A stretch of 64,000 nt of DNA from Alphaproteobacteria bacterium (GCA_028822585.1 JAPKDL010000007.1:1-64000); one strand, 5' to 3'; counted from the first letter of the stretch, positions 26,737 to 36,949 are shown. The notes: generated by a model not told the origin, from the sequence alone. Numbers and translations: made by a program.

Positions 26737-27426
26737 TCAAACCATTTTAATTTTTAGGGTCTCAAGGCCATCGACATGGCCTTCTAGGACATCGCCTCGT
26801 TCAATGGCGGCGACACCATCGGGCGTTCCGGTAAAGATGAGGTCACCGGGTTTCAATTCAATCAACCCTGACAGATAGTTAATGGTTTCTGGGACACTCC
26901 AGATCATAGCGTTTAAATCTGATTCCTGGCGCGGCTTGCCGTTTACGGTTAACGAAATGCGACCCGCTTCGATAATGCCGCACTGGGACACCGGCGTAAT
27001 ATTCGTTACGGGCGCGGAATAATCAAATCCTTTGGACATGTCCCAGGGGCGGCCCATGTCCTTCGCCACGCCCTGCATATCGCGCCGAGTCAGGTCGAGC
27101 CCGACACCATACCCGAAAATACAGTCATTGGCTTTATCCAGCGAGATATCCGTGCCGCCCGTCGCCAGGGCGACAACCATTTCAATTTCAGGGTGCAGGT
27201 TCGATGTTTGCACGGGGTAGGGCGTGTCCACGCCGTTTAGAACGATCGCGTCGGCGGGCTTGGTGAAGAAAAACGGTGGTTCGCGGTCTGGATCATGCCC
27301 CATTTCACGCGCATGGGCGGCATAATTGCGGCCCACGCAGTAAATTCGACGGACTGGAAAGGGTTTACCTGCGTCGGTGACGGGAATTGTGGGTGTGTCC
27401 CACGATGGGATGGCGAACTCAGTCAT
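26737..27426 (-). CDS. fumarylacetoacetate hydrolase family protein
   Basis: FAH-fold hydrolase/isomerase acting on 2-oxo-diacids or related ketones. Visible motifs are RRIYCVGRNYAAHAREMG, FFFTKPADAI and the metal-binding HPEIEMVVAL, followed by FGYGVGLDLTRRDMQ. ATG 27426 has a GGAGG ribosome site; the longer frame upstream runs back through the amidotransferase gene. A 230-residue length is normal for the single-domain FAH group. Exact substrate unknown. Confidence 0.88.
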   Translation of the reverse strand: MTEFAIPSWDTPTIPVTDAGKPFPVRRIYCVGRNYAAHAREMGHDPDREPPFFFTKPADAIVLNGVDTPYPVQTSNLHPEIEMVVALATGGTDISLDKANDCIFGYGVGLDLTRRDMQGVAKDMGRPWDMSKGFDYSAPVTNITPVSQCGIIEAGRISLTVNGKPRQESDLNAMIWSVPETINYLSGLIELKPGDLIFTGTPDGVAAIERGDVLEGHVDGLETLKIKMV

Positions 27427-27488
27427 GGAAACCTCCGTGTGTGTTTGCGGCCCCGGAATCGGGGCGGTTCTAGGCGCGAATTTGAGTG

Positions 27489-28286
27489 TTACGCGGCGTG
27501 GGTTCGTTCTGGCGATACGTGACGGGCGCGTTCCCGGTCGTGGCACGCCGCCCCAAACGCTTTGAACAAGGCGATGGATAACGGTGTTTTTACGGCCAAC
27601 GGATGTTCGGGATGCCATTGCACACCCAGTGAAAATGTCTTGGATCCAATGACGCTGACGGCTTCAATAACGCCGTCTTCGCTGACGGCTTCAACCTTTA
27701 ACCCCTTGGCGGGTTTATCTATAGCTTGGGCGTGGGCGGAATTAACAATTTCGCGGGCCGCGCCGCCGGTGACGCGATGCAGCACCCCGTCCGGTGTAAT
27801 ATCTATGGTGTGGCGGGGAACAAATCGTTCTGCCGCTGGCAATCTGCGGTCCATGCGATGGTCGGACTTACCGGGTAGTTCGTGAACCAGTTGATGCAAC
27901 GTGCCGCCCAAAGCGACGTTTAGCTCCTGTATACCCCGGCAAACGGCGAAGACAGGGACACTGGCGGCCACTGCCTGCCGGATCAATGGCAAGGTCGTGT
28001 TGTCCCGACTGGCGTCATGCAGTGTGCCGCGCCGGCTGGGGACACCGTCATAATGCTCCGGTTCAACATTAGACGCGCCCCCGGTCAGGAGGATGCCGTC
28101 CAGCCTGTCGATAAGCGTTCTGAAGTCATGACGGTCGCCCATGGCGGGCACAAGCACCGCGGCGCATTCCGACACATCATAGATGGCGTGAATATATTTA
28201 TCACTGACCCTGTGTATTTTACGGCCTTCGTCGTTGACCAGACACGCGGGTATGCCAACAAGCGGTAAAGAATCATCAAATATCAT
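27489..28286 (-). CDS. gamma-glutamyl-gamma-aminobutyrate hydrolase-like (PuuD family)
   Basis: Class I glutamine-amidotransferase-like hydrolase. The nucleophile elbow is FAVCRGIQELN, and the catalytic His/Glu pair lies in GVQWHPEHP. PuuD cleaves gamma-Glu-GABA in putrescine breakdown; the exact substrate here may differ, as no other puu genes are near. ATG 28286 is chosen since the conserved LPLVGIPAC strand follows closely. Confidence 0.85.
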   Translation of the reverse strand: MIFDDSLPLVGIPACLVNDEGRKIHRVSDKYIHAIYDVSECAAVLVPAMGDRHDFRTLIDRLDGILLTGGASNVEPEHYDGVPSRRGTLHDASRDNTTLPLIRQAVAASVPVFAVCRGIQELNVALGGTLHQLVHELPGKSDHRMDRRLPAAERFVPRHTIDITPDGVLHRVTGGAAREIVNSAHAQAIDKPAKGLKVEAVSEDGVIEAVSVIGSKTFSLGVQWHPEHPLAVKTPLSIALFKAFGAACHDRERARHVSPERTHAA

Positions 28287-28352
28287 GGCGATATAGGTAT
28301 CATGGCTCGTCGTTATGGACAAGATGTGCCCCAACAACTGAGGTGATTTTGA

Positions 28353-28997
28353 TTAATTCGCAGTATCCGTTGGTGGTTCTTCAAATTCGAAAATATCGCC
28401 CTTCAACGCCGCGCCAAAGGAGGGGTTGATGAGGGTGGTGTCGGTTTCCCCACCATCGACGCTAAAGGCGCGCCACTTTCGCAAGCTGAGCGGTTTATCG
28501 GAAAAGATAAGCGTGACGTTTCCCGATGGCTCGTCGCCGCGTGCCTGTACACCCAATCGAACCGCCCCGTTACGGCGCTCAAATCGCGTTATATCGAAGT
28601 TCTTGGCAAAACTAACGTTTTGTTGGGTCAAAAAGAACGCCGGGGTTTTTTCGACCTTAATATAGGTTGTTTGGGCGAGTTCCTTATCAATAAAAATAAG
28701 CCAATCATCCTTCACCATGATGAGATATGGATCGGGAGGGTCATATTCAAAACGAAGTTTTCCGGGGCGGTGAAGATAAAGTACGCCTTCGGAAATAGAG
28801 CCATCGGGGTTTTTCTGCAAAAACCGGGATCGCAAGGTGGTGATGCCATTGAGGTAGGCTTCGATTCGCGCAATTTGGTCGGGGTCAACCTGTATGGAAT
28901 TCGCGCGCGCCGACACGCCGATCACGAGGAGACCAAATAAGAGAACGCAGACCCCAAGCCGATTAACGACGTTAAATCCCTTAGCGTGCCGTGTCAC
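28353..28997 (-). CDS. lolA: outer-membrane lipoprotein carrier protein LolA family
   Basis: Periplasmic chaperone that carries lipoproteins to the outer membrane. After a hydrophobic signal segment ([19 protein letters not shown]) come the family features [17 protein letters not shown] and [20 protein letters not shown]. The start is uncertain: GTG 28997 gives an ideal signal peptide and overlaps the ftsK end by 17 bases; ATG 29033 would overlap by 53 bases and make a longer n-region. FtsK-LolA order is common in alphaproteobacteria and other proteobacteria. Confidence 0.85.
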   Translation of the reverse strand: MTRHAKGFNVVNRLGVCVLLFGLLVIGVSARANSIQVDPDQIARIEAYLNGITTLRSRFLQKNPDGSISEGVLYLHRPGKLRFEYDPPDPYLIMVKDDWLIFIDKELAQTTYIKVEKTPAFFLTQQNVSFAKNFDITRFERRNGAVRLGVQARGDEPSGNVTLIFSDKPLSLRKWRAFSVDGGETDTTLINPSFGAALKGDIFEFEEPPTDTAN

Positions 28998-31353
28998 TGT
29001 GATCGCCGACAAGAATTTCCCGTTTGCCCACATGGTTCGCGGCGCTGACGACGCCTTCCTTTTCCATTTTTTCAATAATCCGCGCCGCCCTGTTATAACC
29101 GATTTGAAGGTGACGTTGAATAAAACTGGTCGATGCTTTGCCTTCTGATGCAATAAGCGCGACGGCGCGGTCATACAGTTCATCGCCGCTATCGCCTTCA
29201 CCGGCAAGCTCAACACTCCCCTCACCATCGTCAATATCATCCGTAATAGCGTCTATATAGGCGGGTTCTCCCTGGGCTTTGAGAAATCGGACAACGCCTT
29301 CCACCTCATCGTCATGAACAAACGGTCCATGCACTCGCGTAATGCGACCGCCCCCGGCCATGTACAACATATCGCCCTGACCGAGCAATTGTTCCGCGCC
29401 TTGTTCGCCCAGAATGGTGCGACTGTCAATTTTCGATGTCACCTGAAAACTGATGCGGGTCGGGAAATTGGCTTTGATCGTACCGGTGACAACGTCGACG
29501 GAGGGACGTTGCGTCGCCATGATCAAATGAATTCCAGCGGCCCGTGCCATTTGTGCCAGACGTTGAATTGTGGCTTCGATGTCTTTACCGGCGACCAGCA
29601 TTAAATCGGCCATTTCATCGACGACGACGACAATATACGGCAAGGCCGATAGATCGAGCGGCTGTTCTTCGAAGACCGGTTTACCGGTTTCGGCGTCAAA
29701 TCCGGTTTGCACCTTGCGAGTCAGAACTTCGCCTTTTCTTCGGGCGTCAGCGACGCGTTTGTTGTAGCCCTCTATATTCCGAACGCCGAGCTTGGACATG
29801 CCGCGATAACGTTCCTCCATTTCCCGCACCGTCCATTTCAGCGCGACAATGGCCTTTTTCGGCTCGGTGACCACAGGCGAAATCAAGTGTGGGATATCGT
29901 CATAAATCGACAATTCCAACATCTTGGGGTCGATCATGATGAATTTACAGTCTTCTGGCGACATTCGGTACAACAATGATAAGATCATGGCGTTCAAGCC
30001 AACAGATTTACCGGACCCGGTTGTACCGGCGATCAACAAATGCGGCATCCGGGCCAGATCGACAATAACCGGTGCCCCACCGATATCTTTGCCCAAAACT
30101 AGGGGAAGCTTGGATTTGGCGTCCTCAAAGGTGCTGGAAGACAGCAGTTCACGCAAATACACCATCTCACGGCGAGCATTCGGCAATTCAACGCCAATGA
30201 CGTTGCGCCCCGGTACGGTGGCGATACGCACGGAAATGGCGCTCATCGACCGCGCGATGTCATCGGCAAGTCCAATGACCCGGCTGGTTTTTGTCCCCGG
30301 CGCTGGTTCCAGTTCGTACAAAGTCACCACCGGGCCGGGCCGCACCTTGGTGATATCGCCGCGAACGCCAAAATCCTCCAGAACGCCTTCAAGCAACCGG
30401 GCGTTCTGTTGCAAGCCTTCCTCGTTGACGACAAGCGTCCGTTTGGTGTTGGCGGGCGTCTCGTCGAGCAATTCCAGGGAAGGCGTCTGAAACTCACCGT
30501 CTGGGGTGGCGAGATCGAGTGTCCGTTGCCGTACGGTCGCTTTGCGTCCGGGACGAACGGATTTTTCCTTGGTTTCCACCAACCCTCGCTGCACTGCTTT
30601 GCGCGCCCCGGCAGTTTTGGCGGCAACGGTTTTGTCGAAGGTCGGTTCGATACGTTCTTCCGCCGTAAACCGGCGTCCGGTGGCGCGGGCAAACGCGCCG
30701 ATAATCTTTGGCCAACCGCGCACCTGTTGCGCGGCGCCTTTGCTTGCACCAACCAATTCCGCCGTCCGCGATGCGCCGATGCGCCAGTCGGCAACGCTGA
30801 ATCCAAGGACATAGTACAATATCGCCACGGCGGCGGCGGCGGCGCTTGCGCCAAGGATGCGCGTATCCGGGTCAAGGCCCAGCGACGCGATGTATTCTAA
30901 CGCTTGTGAGAATAAAAGCGCACCGGTGAACCCGCCAACCCCCGCCTGATACGGCCATGCGTTGGGCGCATCCACCGCGGCCAACGCCATTGCCGCCGCC
31001 AGCACCCCAATAGGAAGCAGTGCAATTCGAAGCCAGATATTGACCAGAACATGAGTTTTCCATAGTCGCCACCCCCACCCGGCAGCGATTGGCACCAGCA
31101 AGGCACCCGCCAGGCCCAGGGATTGAAGCGTTAAGTCGCTAATATGGGATCCCGCGACACCCATCACATTCGATATTGCGCCAATCGGCGCGGCGGTGTT
31201 CCAGGATAAATCGGTTGGGTTGTGGCTGATCAACGCAAGCGAAAAAGCTACGGACAAGGCGATGAGCGCCAACCCCGCCGCTTCAATCGACCGGGCACGC
31301 ATGTAAATTAAGGCACCTGCTGGCAACAAGGCGGTTTTCTTGCGAACGGCCAT
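28981..31353 (-). CDS. ftsK: DNA translocase FtsK/SpoIIIE family
   Basis: Double-stranded DNA pump that clears chromosomes from the division septum. Four or five membrane helices fill the first about 190 residues, a basic linker follows, then the motor with Walker [13 protein letters not shown] and Walker [14 protein letters not shown]. The C-terminal gamma winged helix ([20 protein letters not shown]) recognises KOPS-type sequences. An AAGGAGG ribosome site precedes ATG 31353. At 790 residues it has a short linker like other alphaproteobacterial FtsK. Confidence 0.95.
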   Translation of the reverse strand: MAVRKKTALLPAGALIYMRARSIEAAGLALIALSVAFSLALISHNPTDLSWNTAAPIGAISNVMGVAGSHISDLTLQSLGLAGALLVPIAAGWGWRLWKTHVLVNIWLRIALLPIGVLAAAMALAAVDAPNAWPYQAGVGGFTGALLFSQALEYIASLGLDPDTRILGASAAAAAVAILYYVLGFSVADWRIGASRTAELVGASKGAAQQVRGWPKIIGAFARATGRRFTAEERIEPTFDKTVAAKTAGARKAVQRGLVETKEKSVRPGRKATVRQRTLDLATPDGEFQTPSLELLDETPANTKRTLVVNEEGLQQNARLLEGVLEDFGVRGDITKVRPGPVVTLYELEPAPGTKTSRVIGLADDIARSMSAISVRIATVPGRNVIGVELPNARREMVYLRELLSSSTFEDAKSKLPLVLGKDIGGAPVIVDLARMPHLLIAGTTGSGKSVGLNAMILSLLYRMSPEDCKFIMIDPKMLELSIYDDIPHLISPVVTEPKKAIVALKWTVREMEERYRGMSKLGVRNIEGYNKRVADARRKGEVLTRKVQTGFDAETGKPVFEEQPLDLSALPYIVVVVDEMADLMLVAGKDIEATIQRLAQMARAAGIHLIMATQRPSVDVVTGTIKANFPTRISFQVTSKIDSRTILGEQGAEQLLGQGDMLYMAGGGRITRVHGPFVHDDEVEGVVRFLKAQGEPAYIDAITDDIDDGEGSVELAGEGDSGDELYDRAVALIASEGKASTSFIQRHLQIGYNRAARIIEKMEKEGVVSAANHVGKREILVGDHSDTAR

Positions 31354-31664
31354 TTATCCAGGCCTCCTTTTCTGCGCGCCTTAGAAATTCCGGGCCGGAA
31401 GGCCGCCGGTAATCAGCGCGGTACAAAACAGAAACATCCAGTCTTGATATTAATCACATAGCTTGAAAATGGCAAGAGATCAGCAAAAGGAAGACCAAAT
31501 ATTCAAACTATTAAAATTGTGTAAACTGAAGCGGACTGAAATAAACCGGAAAATAAATATCTGCAGTAATTGTAATTAATTTAGTTAATTGTCCTAAAGA
31601 TTAGGGCCTATCCGTTTTGGTGGCGCCACTAGACAAGCTTCCTTGAAGGGTCGATGTTGACGTC
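31354..31664. other. intergenic region between ftsK and FAD hydroxylase gene
   Basis: A divergent gap of 311 bases. Positions about 31440-31600 are strongly A+T-rich and contain several TTAATT-like runs. The 24-bp motif shared with 7292-7315 lies at 31610-31633. No gene is seen. Confidence 0.5.
31610..31633 (+). promoter_or_regulatory. copy 2 of a shared 24-bp motif
   Basis: ATCCGTTTTGGTGGCGCCAC followed by TAGA; 23 of 24 bases equal the copy at 7292-7315. It contains the palindrome GTGGCGCCAC and lies 31 bases before the FAD hydroxylase ATG. See the entry for copy 1. Confidence 0.45.
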
Positions 31665-32939
31665 ATGAATGATAAAAATGATGTGGACATTAGGGCCGAT
31701 GTCTTGATCGCGGGTGGCGGTATGGCGGGTATGACGATGGCGCTCGCGCTCTCTCACGCTGATGTGCGGGCGGTTGTGGTGGAGCGCCAGGCGCCCACCG
31801 GTATGCCGAAACTGTCGTTTGATGGCCGCACCTCCGCAATTGCGTATGGGTCCGCGCGAATTTTCGATGGCCTCGGCGTATGGTCGGCGATGGTGGATGA
31901 CGCCGAACCGATCCTGGATGTTCGTGTGGCTGATGGTAATTTGACCGAAGGCGTCTCGCCGTTGTTTTTGCATTACGATCATCTCGAATTATCCTCTGAC
32001 TGCCACGATTCGGTGATTACGCCTGACGCGCCGCTCGGCTATATCTTGGAAAACCGGACGATCCGCCGGGCGTTAGCCGATGCGGTAGAAAATTCGGAAA
32101 ATATTGAAACCCTGGCCCCGTCAGACCTGGCCTCGGTGGACCGAACTGCGTTTGGAGTGACCGGCGTTTTGGCGGATGGTCGTCGCATTAAAGCGGCTTT
32201 GGCGATTGGCGCGGATGGTCGGAATTCTCCTCTGCGCGTGGCGGCGGGCATTGCCGCGACGGATTTCCGATATCCGCAAACTTCCATCGTCTGCACTGTG
32301 GCCCATGACCGTCCGCATAACGGTGTTGCGGTGGAGTTGTTTTTACCGGGAGGTCCGTTTGCGATGTTGCCCTTGCCTGGGCAACGCACCAATATCGTTT
32401 GGTCGGAAAATTCGGAATTAGTAACAAGCCTTATGGCGCTGGACGACGCCGCGTTTCTGGCGGAAGTTTCCCGTCGTTTTGGGGATTGGTTGGGCGCGTT
32501 GACATTGGCGGGACCGCGATTTTCGTACCCGTTGGGGTTTTTACATGCGGAACGCTACACGGAACTTCGCCTGGCGTTAATAGGCGACGCGGCGCACGCT
32601 ATTCACCCAATTGCAGGTCAGGGCTTCAACATGGGATTGCGCGATGTGGCGGCTCTGGCGGAGGTCATCGTCGACGCCCGGCGGCTGGGTCTTGATATCG
32701 GTGATGCGACGGTTTTGGCCCGCTATGAAAGGTGGCGCCGGTTCGATAACACCTTGTTGGCGACGATGTGCGATGGATTGACTCGCCTGTTTTCGAACGA
32801 TATACCGCCGCTTCGGTTGGCGCGCGATATCGGTCTCGCCTCGGTCGAAAAAATACCTCCCTTGAAACGGCTTTTCATGCGTCACGCCATGGGCGTCGTC
32901 GGCACCTTGCCTCGTCTGGTGAAAGGCGAATTGCTTTAA
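31665..32939 (+). CDS. UbiH/UbiF/COQ6-family FAD-dependent hydroxylase
   Basis: Flavin monooxygenase of the ubiquinone-ring hydroxylase group. The FAD dinucleotide motif is LIAGGGMAGMTMALAL near 14-29, and the second FAD motif is GDAAHAIHPIAGQGFNMGL. An acidic residue after the first fold (VVVERQ) holds the ribose. It probably hydroxylates an early ring position in ubiquinone synthesis; which carbon cannot be told. The stop overlaps the convergent DOPA dioxygenase-like gene by 4 bases. Confidence 0.88.
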   Translation: MNDKNDVDIRADVLIAGGGMAGMTMALALSHADVRAVVVERQAPTGMPKLSFDGRTSAIAYGSARIFDGLGVWSAMVDDAEPILDVRVADGNLTEGVSPLFLHYDHLELSSDCHDSVITPDAPLGYILENRTIRRALADAVENSENIETLAPSDLASVDRTAFGVTGVLADGRRIKAALAIGADGRNSPLRVAAGIAATDFRYPQTSIVCTVAHDRPHNGVAVELFLPGGPFAMLPLPGQRTNIVWSENSELVTSLMALDDAAFLAEVSRRFGDWLGALTLAGPRFSYPLGFLHAERYTELRLALIGDAAHAIHPIAGQGFNMGLRDVAALAEVIVDARRLGLDIGDATVLARYERWRRFDNTLLATMCDGLTRLFSNDIPPLRLARDIGLASVEKIPPLKRLFMRHAMGVVGTLPRLVKGELL

Positions 32940-33298
32940 GGCGACTTGGTCAGAACATCCAAATTCAGATCGAGAATTTCACCCATCCACATGGCGAAAT
33001 CCGTGTGGTCCGCCAGGCTGTCGCTCGTGCTAGGATGCAGAAAGACCGTGAGGCCGCGACGATTTAGCGCCAGCCACGGGGTAAATGTCGCGAAAACGTC
33101 GGTTTCGAAGGCGACCTGATACATCCACTTTGGATGCGGGCCCACAGGCTTATGGTGCCACCGCCCCATAACAACATCGAATTGCGTCTCAATTTCTGTA
33201 CGCAGCGCCTGCGCCGCCGGCTCTGTTTCGGAATCGAAATAAATATGCGCGTGATATCCCGTAATTTCAGGAGCGGGTTCTTCGGTTGCGTTTGTCAT
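32936..33298 (-). CDS. DOPA 4,5-dioxygenase family protein
   Basis: A 120-residue protein of the family named for fungal/plant-type DOPA 4,5-dioxygenase. The typical features are TGYHAHIYFD at the N-terminus and RWHHKPVGPHPKWMYQVAF in the middle, where the His residues would hold metal. ATG 33298 overlaps the DUF971 gene stop by one base, so translation is coupled. In bacteria the true substrate is mostly unknown. Confidence 0.85.
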   Translation of the reverse strand: MTNATEEPAPEITGYHAHIYFDSETEPAAQALRTEIETQFDVVMGRWHHKPVGPHPKWMYQVAFETDVFATFTPWLALNRRGLTVFLHPSTSDSLADHTDFAMWMGEILDLNLDVLTKSP

Positions 33299-33675
33299 TA
33301 TGGATCCCGTGATAAGCCTTGTTCCGTTAGGGAGTCGAGATACTCCAGCCAAAGACCGTCATGGTCTTGGCCGAGTTCATACAAATATGACCACGTGAAA
33401 ATTCCGGTATTGTGGGTATCGTCAAAATGAATGCGAATGGCGTAGTTACCGACAGTGTCCATGGATGAAATCCCGACATGGCGACAGCCGGGGACGGTAA
33501 TTTTGTCATCGGGGTTGTGGCCTTGAACTTCCGCTGACGGGCTTTCGACACGCAGGAATTCGGCGCGGAGGCGAAAGGTAACGCCATCGTCGAAATCGAT
33601 CTCCAGGGTTTTGTCATCTTTTTTGTACCGAATCTCGGTTGGCCAATGATCAGTTGAAAATTTGTTCTGCACCAT
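33298..33675 (-). CDS. DUF971 family protein
   Basis: 125 residues matching the DUF971 pattern (gamma-butyrobetaine hydroxylase-like N-terminal fold): WPTEIRYKKDDKTLEIDFDD, then PGCRHVGISSMDTVGNYAIR and a DDTHNTGIFTWSYL strand. This domain has been tied to iron-sulfur handling in some proteins. It is in a row with the Trm112 and LON-domain genes, a common alphaproteobacterial order. Confidence 0.85.
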   Translation of the reverse strand: MVQNKFSTDHWPTEIRYKKDDKTLEIDFDDGVTFRLRAEFLRVESPSAEVQGHNPDDKITVPGCRHVGISSMDTVGNYAIRIHFDDTHNTGIFTWSYLYELGQDHDGLWLEYLDSLTEQGLSRDP

Positions 33676-33702
33676 GGGATCTCTATTTGTGTTTGGGGGG
33701 TT

Positions 33703-33897
33703 TTAAGACGGGTCGTCGATTTGTCGGGCTTCGTCGACCAGCATAATGGGAATGCCGTCTCGGATTGGATAGGCCAGATTGGCTTGTTTGCTGACAAGTT
33801 CGTTCCGCTCGGCATCCAGGGTGAGCGGACCTTTCGTTAACGGACACACAAGAATTTCCAAGAGTTTCGGGTCGACGCCCGATTGGGTCGCGTTCAT
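33703..33897 (-). CDS. Trm112 family protein (YcaR-like)
   Basis: A 64-residue protein with [17 protein letters not shown] near the start and [19 protein letters not shown] towards the end, the recognisable Trm112 pattern. It keeps only one of the usual zinc cysteines, as most proteobacterial members do. Members act as small activators of methyltransferases in eukaryotes; in bacteria the role is unclear. A spacing of about 27 bases to DUF971 suggests one operon. Confidence 0.9.
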   Translation of the reverse strand: MNATQSGVDPKLLEILVCPLTKGPLTLDAERNELVSKQANLAYPIRDGIPIMLVDEARQIDDPS

Positions 33898-33937
33898 CGT
33901 GGGTCTCCTTCGCTGTTATCGGCGGCTATCAACGGCC

Positions 33938-34630
33938 TTATTGGCGGGTAATGTTATCATCGCCGTCGCCCATACTCGCCATTTCCAGGATTGCGAGCAG
34001 TAAGTCGCCCCGCTGGGCTTGGTTCGCTGCCTCCAGCAACGCTTGTTTTTCAGATGCGGCGAACGGGCACAACATGGCGATGGTGTTGATCAGCCGGTCG
34101 TCGTCGAGTTTTTCAATGGCGTCCCAATTGGCGTCGATATCTCGTTGTTTGAAATATAGCTCTAATGGTGGGCGCAGGCGGTTGCGGTCAAAAGCCTTAA
34201 TCGCGGCGCGGCCTTGTATGGAGCCTTCAGATCCAGGCGTGATCATGTCGTCGGTGTATCGGGACCAATTAACGGCGCAGCGTCGGTATCCATTTTGTTG
34301 CGCGGCTTCCTCAACAATGTCAAAGCGGCACACCCCCAATAAGTTCAACCTAAACCGCTCGTCGCCGGTTTCCTCGAATTGCGTAATGCGCCCGGCGCAG
34401 CCGGTTCCATATAAGACAGGGTCGCTTTCACCCGTTTCAGCCAAGGCTTCGGTGGGTTGTATCATGCCAATCATTCGCGGCGGTGCCAACGCGTCCCGGA
34501 CCATGTTGAGATATCGGGGCTCGAAAATATTCAGCGGCAATAGACCGCGTGGCAACAATAACACGCCGGACAACGGAAACACCGGCAAGTGACCGGGTAG
34601 GTCGTCGAACAGTGGGTCAAATGGGCTCAT
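33938..34630 (-). CDS. LON peptidase substrate-binding-domain protein
   Basis: A stand-alone Lon N-terminal domain of 230 residues with PVFPLSGVLLLPRGLLPLNI and FEPRYLNMVRDAL. No ATPase or protease domain is present, so it is not Lon itself. Its start overlaps the thioredoxin-like gene by 4 bases, supporting a joint role in protein quality control. Its precise function is not known. Confidence 0.9.
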   Translation of the reverse strand: MSPFDPLFDDLPGHLPVFPLSGVLLLPRGLLPLNIFEPRYLNMVRDALAPPRMIGMIQPTEALAETGESDPVLYGTGCAGRITQFEETGDERFRLNLLGVCRFDIVEEAAQQNGYRRCAVNWSRYTDDMITPGSEGSIQGRAAIKAFDRNRLRPPLELYFKQRDIDANWDAIEKLDDDRLINTIAMLCPFAASEKQALLEAANQAQRGDLLLAILEMASMGDGDDNITRQ

Positions 34631-35544
34631 GCGAACATAAGCGTCGAAAGGCGCCGCCGACTGTCCGCAACCAGTTCGCTTTCCGGACCCAGAGCGTCGA
34701 AAATTTCGATAAGTTGCTTGCGCGCGGCATCGTCATTCCAAGCGCGATTGCAACTGAACAAGGTCAGTAACTCGTCGATGGCGGCCTCCACATCACTGGA
34801 GGCGTAGAGCGCCAGCGCCAGATCAAAGCGCGCCTGATGATCGTTTACATCAGCCGCCAAGCGTTGTCGAAGCGGTTCCATGTCAGCCTGGGCGCCGCCC
34901 GCTTTTTCCGCCAAATCCAGGCTGGCCAGAACGCTTTTAATTTCCGGCTCTTCTTTCAGTTTGTCGGACACGCCCGCCAGGAACTCCCGCGCGGCGTCGG
35001 TTTCGCCCTTGGCGTGCAAGACAGACGCAAAACCGGCGATCGCGGATACATTTTCAGCTTGATGCTTCAGGACTTCGCTATATATCGCTTTGGCGGTGTC
35101 CAAATCACCGGCTTCCGTCGCTACGGTGGCTTTCTCCATCGCTTCGTCTATGGGCGAGGGCCCCGTCTTGTCTTTGGAGGCGCGCAGAACCCGGTCGAGG
35201 AATTGTTTGATCTGACTTTCCGGCAGGGCACCCGCGAATCCGTCCACGGGTTGCCCGCCGGCAAACGCAAACACCGCCGGAATGGATTGAACGCGCATTT
35301 GCTGCGCGATTTCCTGGTTTTCGTCGATGTTAATTTTTACCAGCTTGACCGCGCCTGCCGCCTCGGTGACGACTTTTTCGATCATCGGACCCAATTGTTT
35401 ACAAGGACCACACCACGGCGCCCAGAAATCCACGATGACTGGTGTCGTTTTGCTGGCCTCGATAACATCGGCCATGAACGTTGCCGTTGTGACGTCTTTT
35501 ATCAGGTCTGCAGCGTCCACGCCGCCGCCAATTAAAGATTCCAT
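34627..35544 (-). CDS. thioredoxin domain protein of the YbbN/CnoX type
   Basis: Thioredoxin domain at about 20-125 with the intact active site APWCGPCKQLGPM, followed by TPR-like helices of about 170 residues (TVATEAGDLDTAKAIYSEVL and others). This layout is that of the co-chaperone YbbN/CnoX, which links redox and GroEL folding. An AAGGGA ribosome site precedes the ATG. In E. coli the site is SCGC-like, whereas here a CGPC centre suggests real redox activity. Confidence 0.92.
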   Translation of the reverse strand: MESLIGGGVDAADLIKDVTTATFMADVIEASKTTPVIVDFWAPWCGPCKQLGPMIEKVVTEAAGAVKLVKINIDENQEIAQQMRVQSIPAVFAFAGGQPVDGFAGALPESQIKQFLDRVLRASKDKTGPSPIDEAMEKATVATEAGDLDTAKAIYSEVLKHQAENVSAIAGFASVLHAKGETDAAREFLAGVSDKLKEEPEIKSVLASLDLAEKAGGAQADMEPLRQRLAADVNDHQARFDLALALYASSDVEAAIDELLTLFSCNRAWNDDAARKQLIEIFDALGPESELVADSRRRLSTLMFA

Positions 35545-35628
35545 GTCTATTCCCTTACACGCTGTTCGTTCTTTAAATGGCGGTTTTCGCGCCCGGTGAC
35601 AAGCCCGGTGACGAGAATAAGATGGCCG

Positions 35629-36159
35629 TCAGGCGGGCGCGTCTTCTCCCAATCGCTCGAAGTCCAAGATAAGGGGGGAATGACTTTCGGCTGCAAAAAA
35701 TTTTAACAGGTCGTCCGGGCTGATCGCTGTGGTCATATCATTACGCAATGGATGCGCGTTGATGATCTGCCCGTTCAGCAGGGATTGATCCAGTACCATC
35801 GACACCGCGCCGTCGAAATCGTTAATGACGCCAAACGCGGTGACGGAGCCGGGCTTGACGCCAAGATACGCCATCAACACGTCCGCGGCGCCAAAGGACA
35901 GGCTGCCCGAGGCACCTAACCGGCGGCGCAACGCCTTTAGATCAATGTCCCGGTCTTCTTTGGCGGTGACCAGCCAGTACCGCTTCTTCTTGTCGCGCAG
36001 AAACAAATTCTTTACATGCGCGCCCGGCAAGACGCCGCGCAGGGACTGCGATTCGTCCACCGTAAACACTGGCGCATGTTCGTGCGTTTCATAGGGCAGG
36101 CGCAAAGCGTCCAGCCGTGCAAACAATCCAGCGGCGTCAATAGGGGTATTTGTACTCAT
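35629..36159 (-). CDS. prolyl-tRNA editing / YbaK-ProX family deacylase
   Basis: Trans-editing domain of 176 residues that clears mischarged aminoacyl-tRNA, most likely Ala-tRNA(Pro). Family features are YETHEHAPVFTVDES, the lysine in PGAHVKNLFLRDKK and the GSVTAFGVIND stretch. It lies just before the tRNA-Gly gene, on the opposite strand. ATG 36159 matches the usual family start. Confidence 0.9.
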   Translation of the reverse strand: MSTNTPIDAAGLFARLDALRLPYETHEHAPVFTVDESQSLRGVLPGAHVKNLFLRDKKKRYWLVTAKEDRDIDLKALRRRLGASGSLSFGAADVLMAYLGVKPGSVTAFGVINDFDGAVSMVLDQSLLNGQIINAHPLRNDMTTAISPDDLLKFFAAESHSPLILDFERLGEDAPA

Positions 36160-36289
36160 GGCGCGAAATTAACGCCCCATGGCCTGGTTCCGCAAGGAGC
36201 GAAAAATTTCAAAACAAAATGTACGCCGCCGCTTGCAAACAATTGCGTCTTGCGTATTATGCGCCGCCGTCGATATATAAAGGCGGAAC

Positions 36290-36364
36290 GCGGGCGTAGC
36301 TCAGGGGTAGAGCGCAACCTTGCCAAGGTTGAAGTCGTGAGTTCGAATCTCATCGCCCGCTCCA
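36290..36364 (+). tRNA. tRNA-Gly (anticodon GCC)
   Basis: A full cloverleaf: acceptor GCGGGCG pairs with CGCCCGC, D-arm GCTC/GAGC, anticodon stem CAACC/GGTTG with loop TTGCCAA (anticodon GCC), T-arm GTGAG/CTCAT around TTCGAAT, and encoded CCA. Its 3' end is copied at 40669-40687, which makes it the attachment site of the island downstream. Confidence 0.97.
36346..36364 (+). repeat. left attachment repeat of genomic island (in tRNA-Gly 3' end)
   Basis: AATCTCATCGCCCGCTCCA, identical to 40669-40687. Over a wider 36-base stretch (36337-36372 versus 40660-40695) 33 bases match. The left copy is inside the intact tRNA, as expected for an integrated element that restores the tRNA 3' end. Confidence 0.8.
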
Positions 36365-36916
36365 TTATTTTCCATGAAAACAATACATTGAAACGCCTAT
36401 TCGAAGCGGGTGTGGCGTGTTTTGGTTTCGGGGAAACAGGGGGGAAGCCGTCGAATTAATTTCGCGATATTTTGTGGAAATGTTAAAAAGCCCTGCTTCA
36501 CGCGTGTTCTGGTCCCAAAACCTACGGAAATTCACACCCTATTTAGGGATTAAAGAAACCTCACCGTTACTGCACCATCGCATGGCCACCACCCAGATTC
36601 ACCGCGCGGATATCTGCTCATTTGGGGTGTTTTCACCGTTAGCCTTTGCGGCGTTGCGCAACCACTCAACGAAATCCATTTTTTTGTTTACGTAATATAT
36701 GCTAAGGCCTGACGACCTCTCTTGGAATTCGTCATATTTCGTCAAGCCGCGATCCAACGCGCTGCTGAAAAGCCTTACTATTGCTAACCCGCGAGATGCT
36801 CTGGGGAAATGAGAGAGGCAATTTTGGAGAAAAGGGTCTTGTGATCTTGCCTAATACTGCGGAGTGATACCTTGTTATCTTCAATTTGACGCCCCTATTA
36901 GACCACACTAGGTTTA
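36365..36916. other. left, gene-poor end of tRNA-Gly island
   Basis: About 550 bases without a convincing gene and more A+T-rich than the neighbours. A 26-codon minus-strand frame at 36599-36679 (MDFVEWLRNAAKANGENTPN onward) reads like protein but matches nothing I know. A 92-codon plus-strand frame at 36417-36695 has no family features. Repeat copy A lies at about 36718-36803. No integrase was found. Confidence 0.5.
36718..36803 (+). repeat. diverged intergenic repeat, copy A
   Basis: Shares blocks TGGAAtTCGTcATATTTCGT, GCGATcC, CCTTACTATTG and CGAGATGCT with copy B at 39075-39163 (lower case marks differences). Copy A is shorter in the middle. Each copy lies upstream of the first gene of an island transcript, so it may be a promoter region or the end of an old element. 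Confidence 0.6.
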
Positions 36917-36949
36917 TTGATTGGAATGCGAACGGGGAGTCCCAATCTA

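Noticed and set aside
34837-35535. 232-codon plus-strand frame
   Set aside because: Antisense shadow of the thioredoxin/TPR gene.
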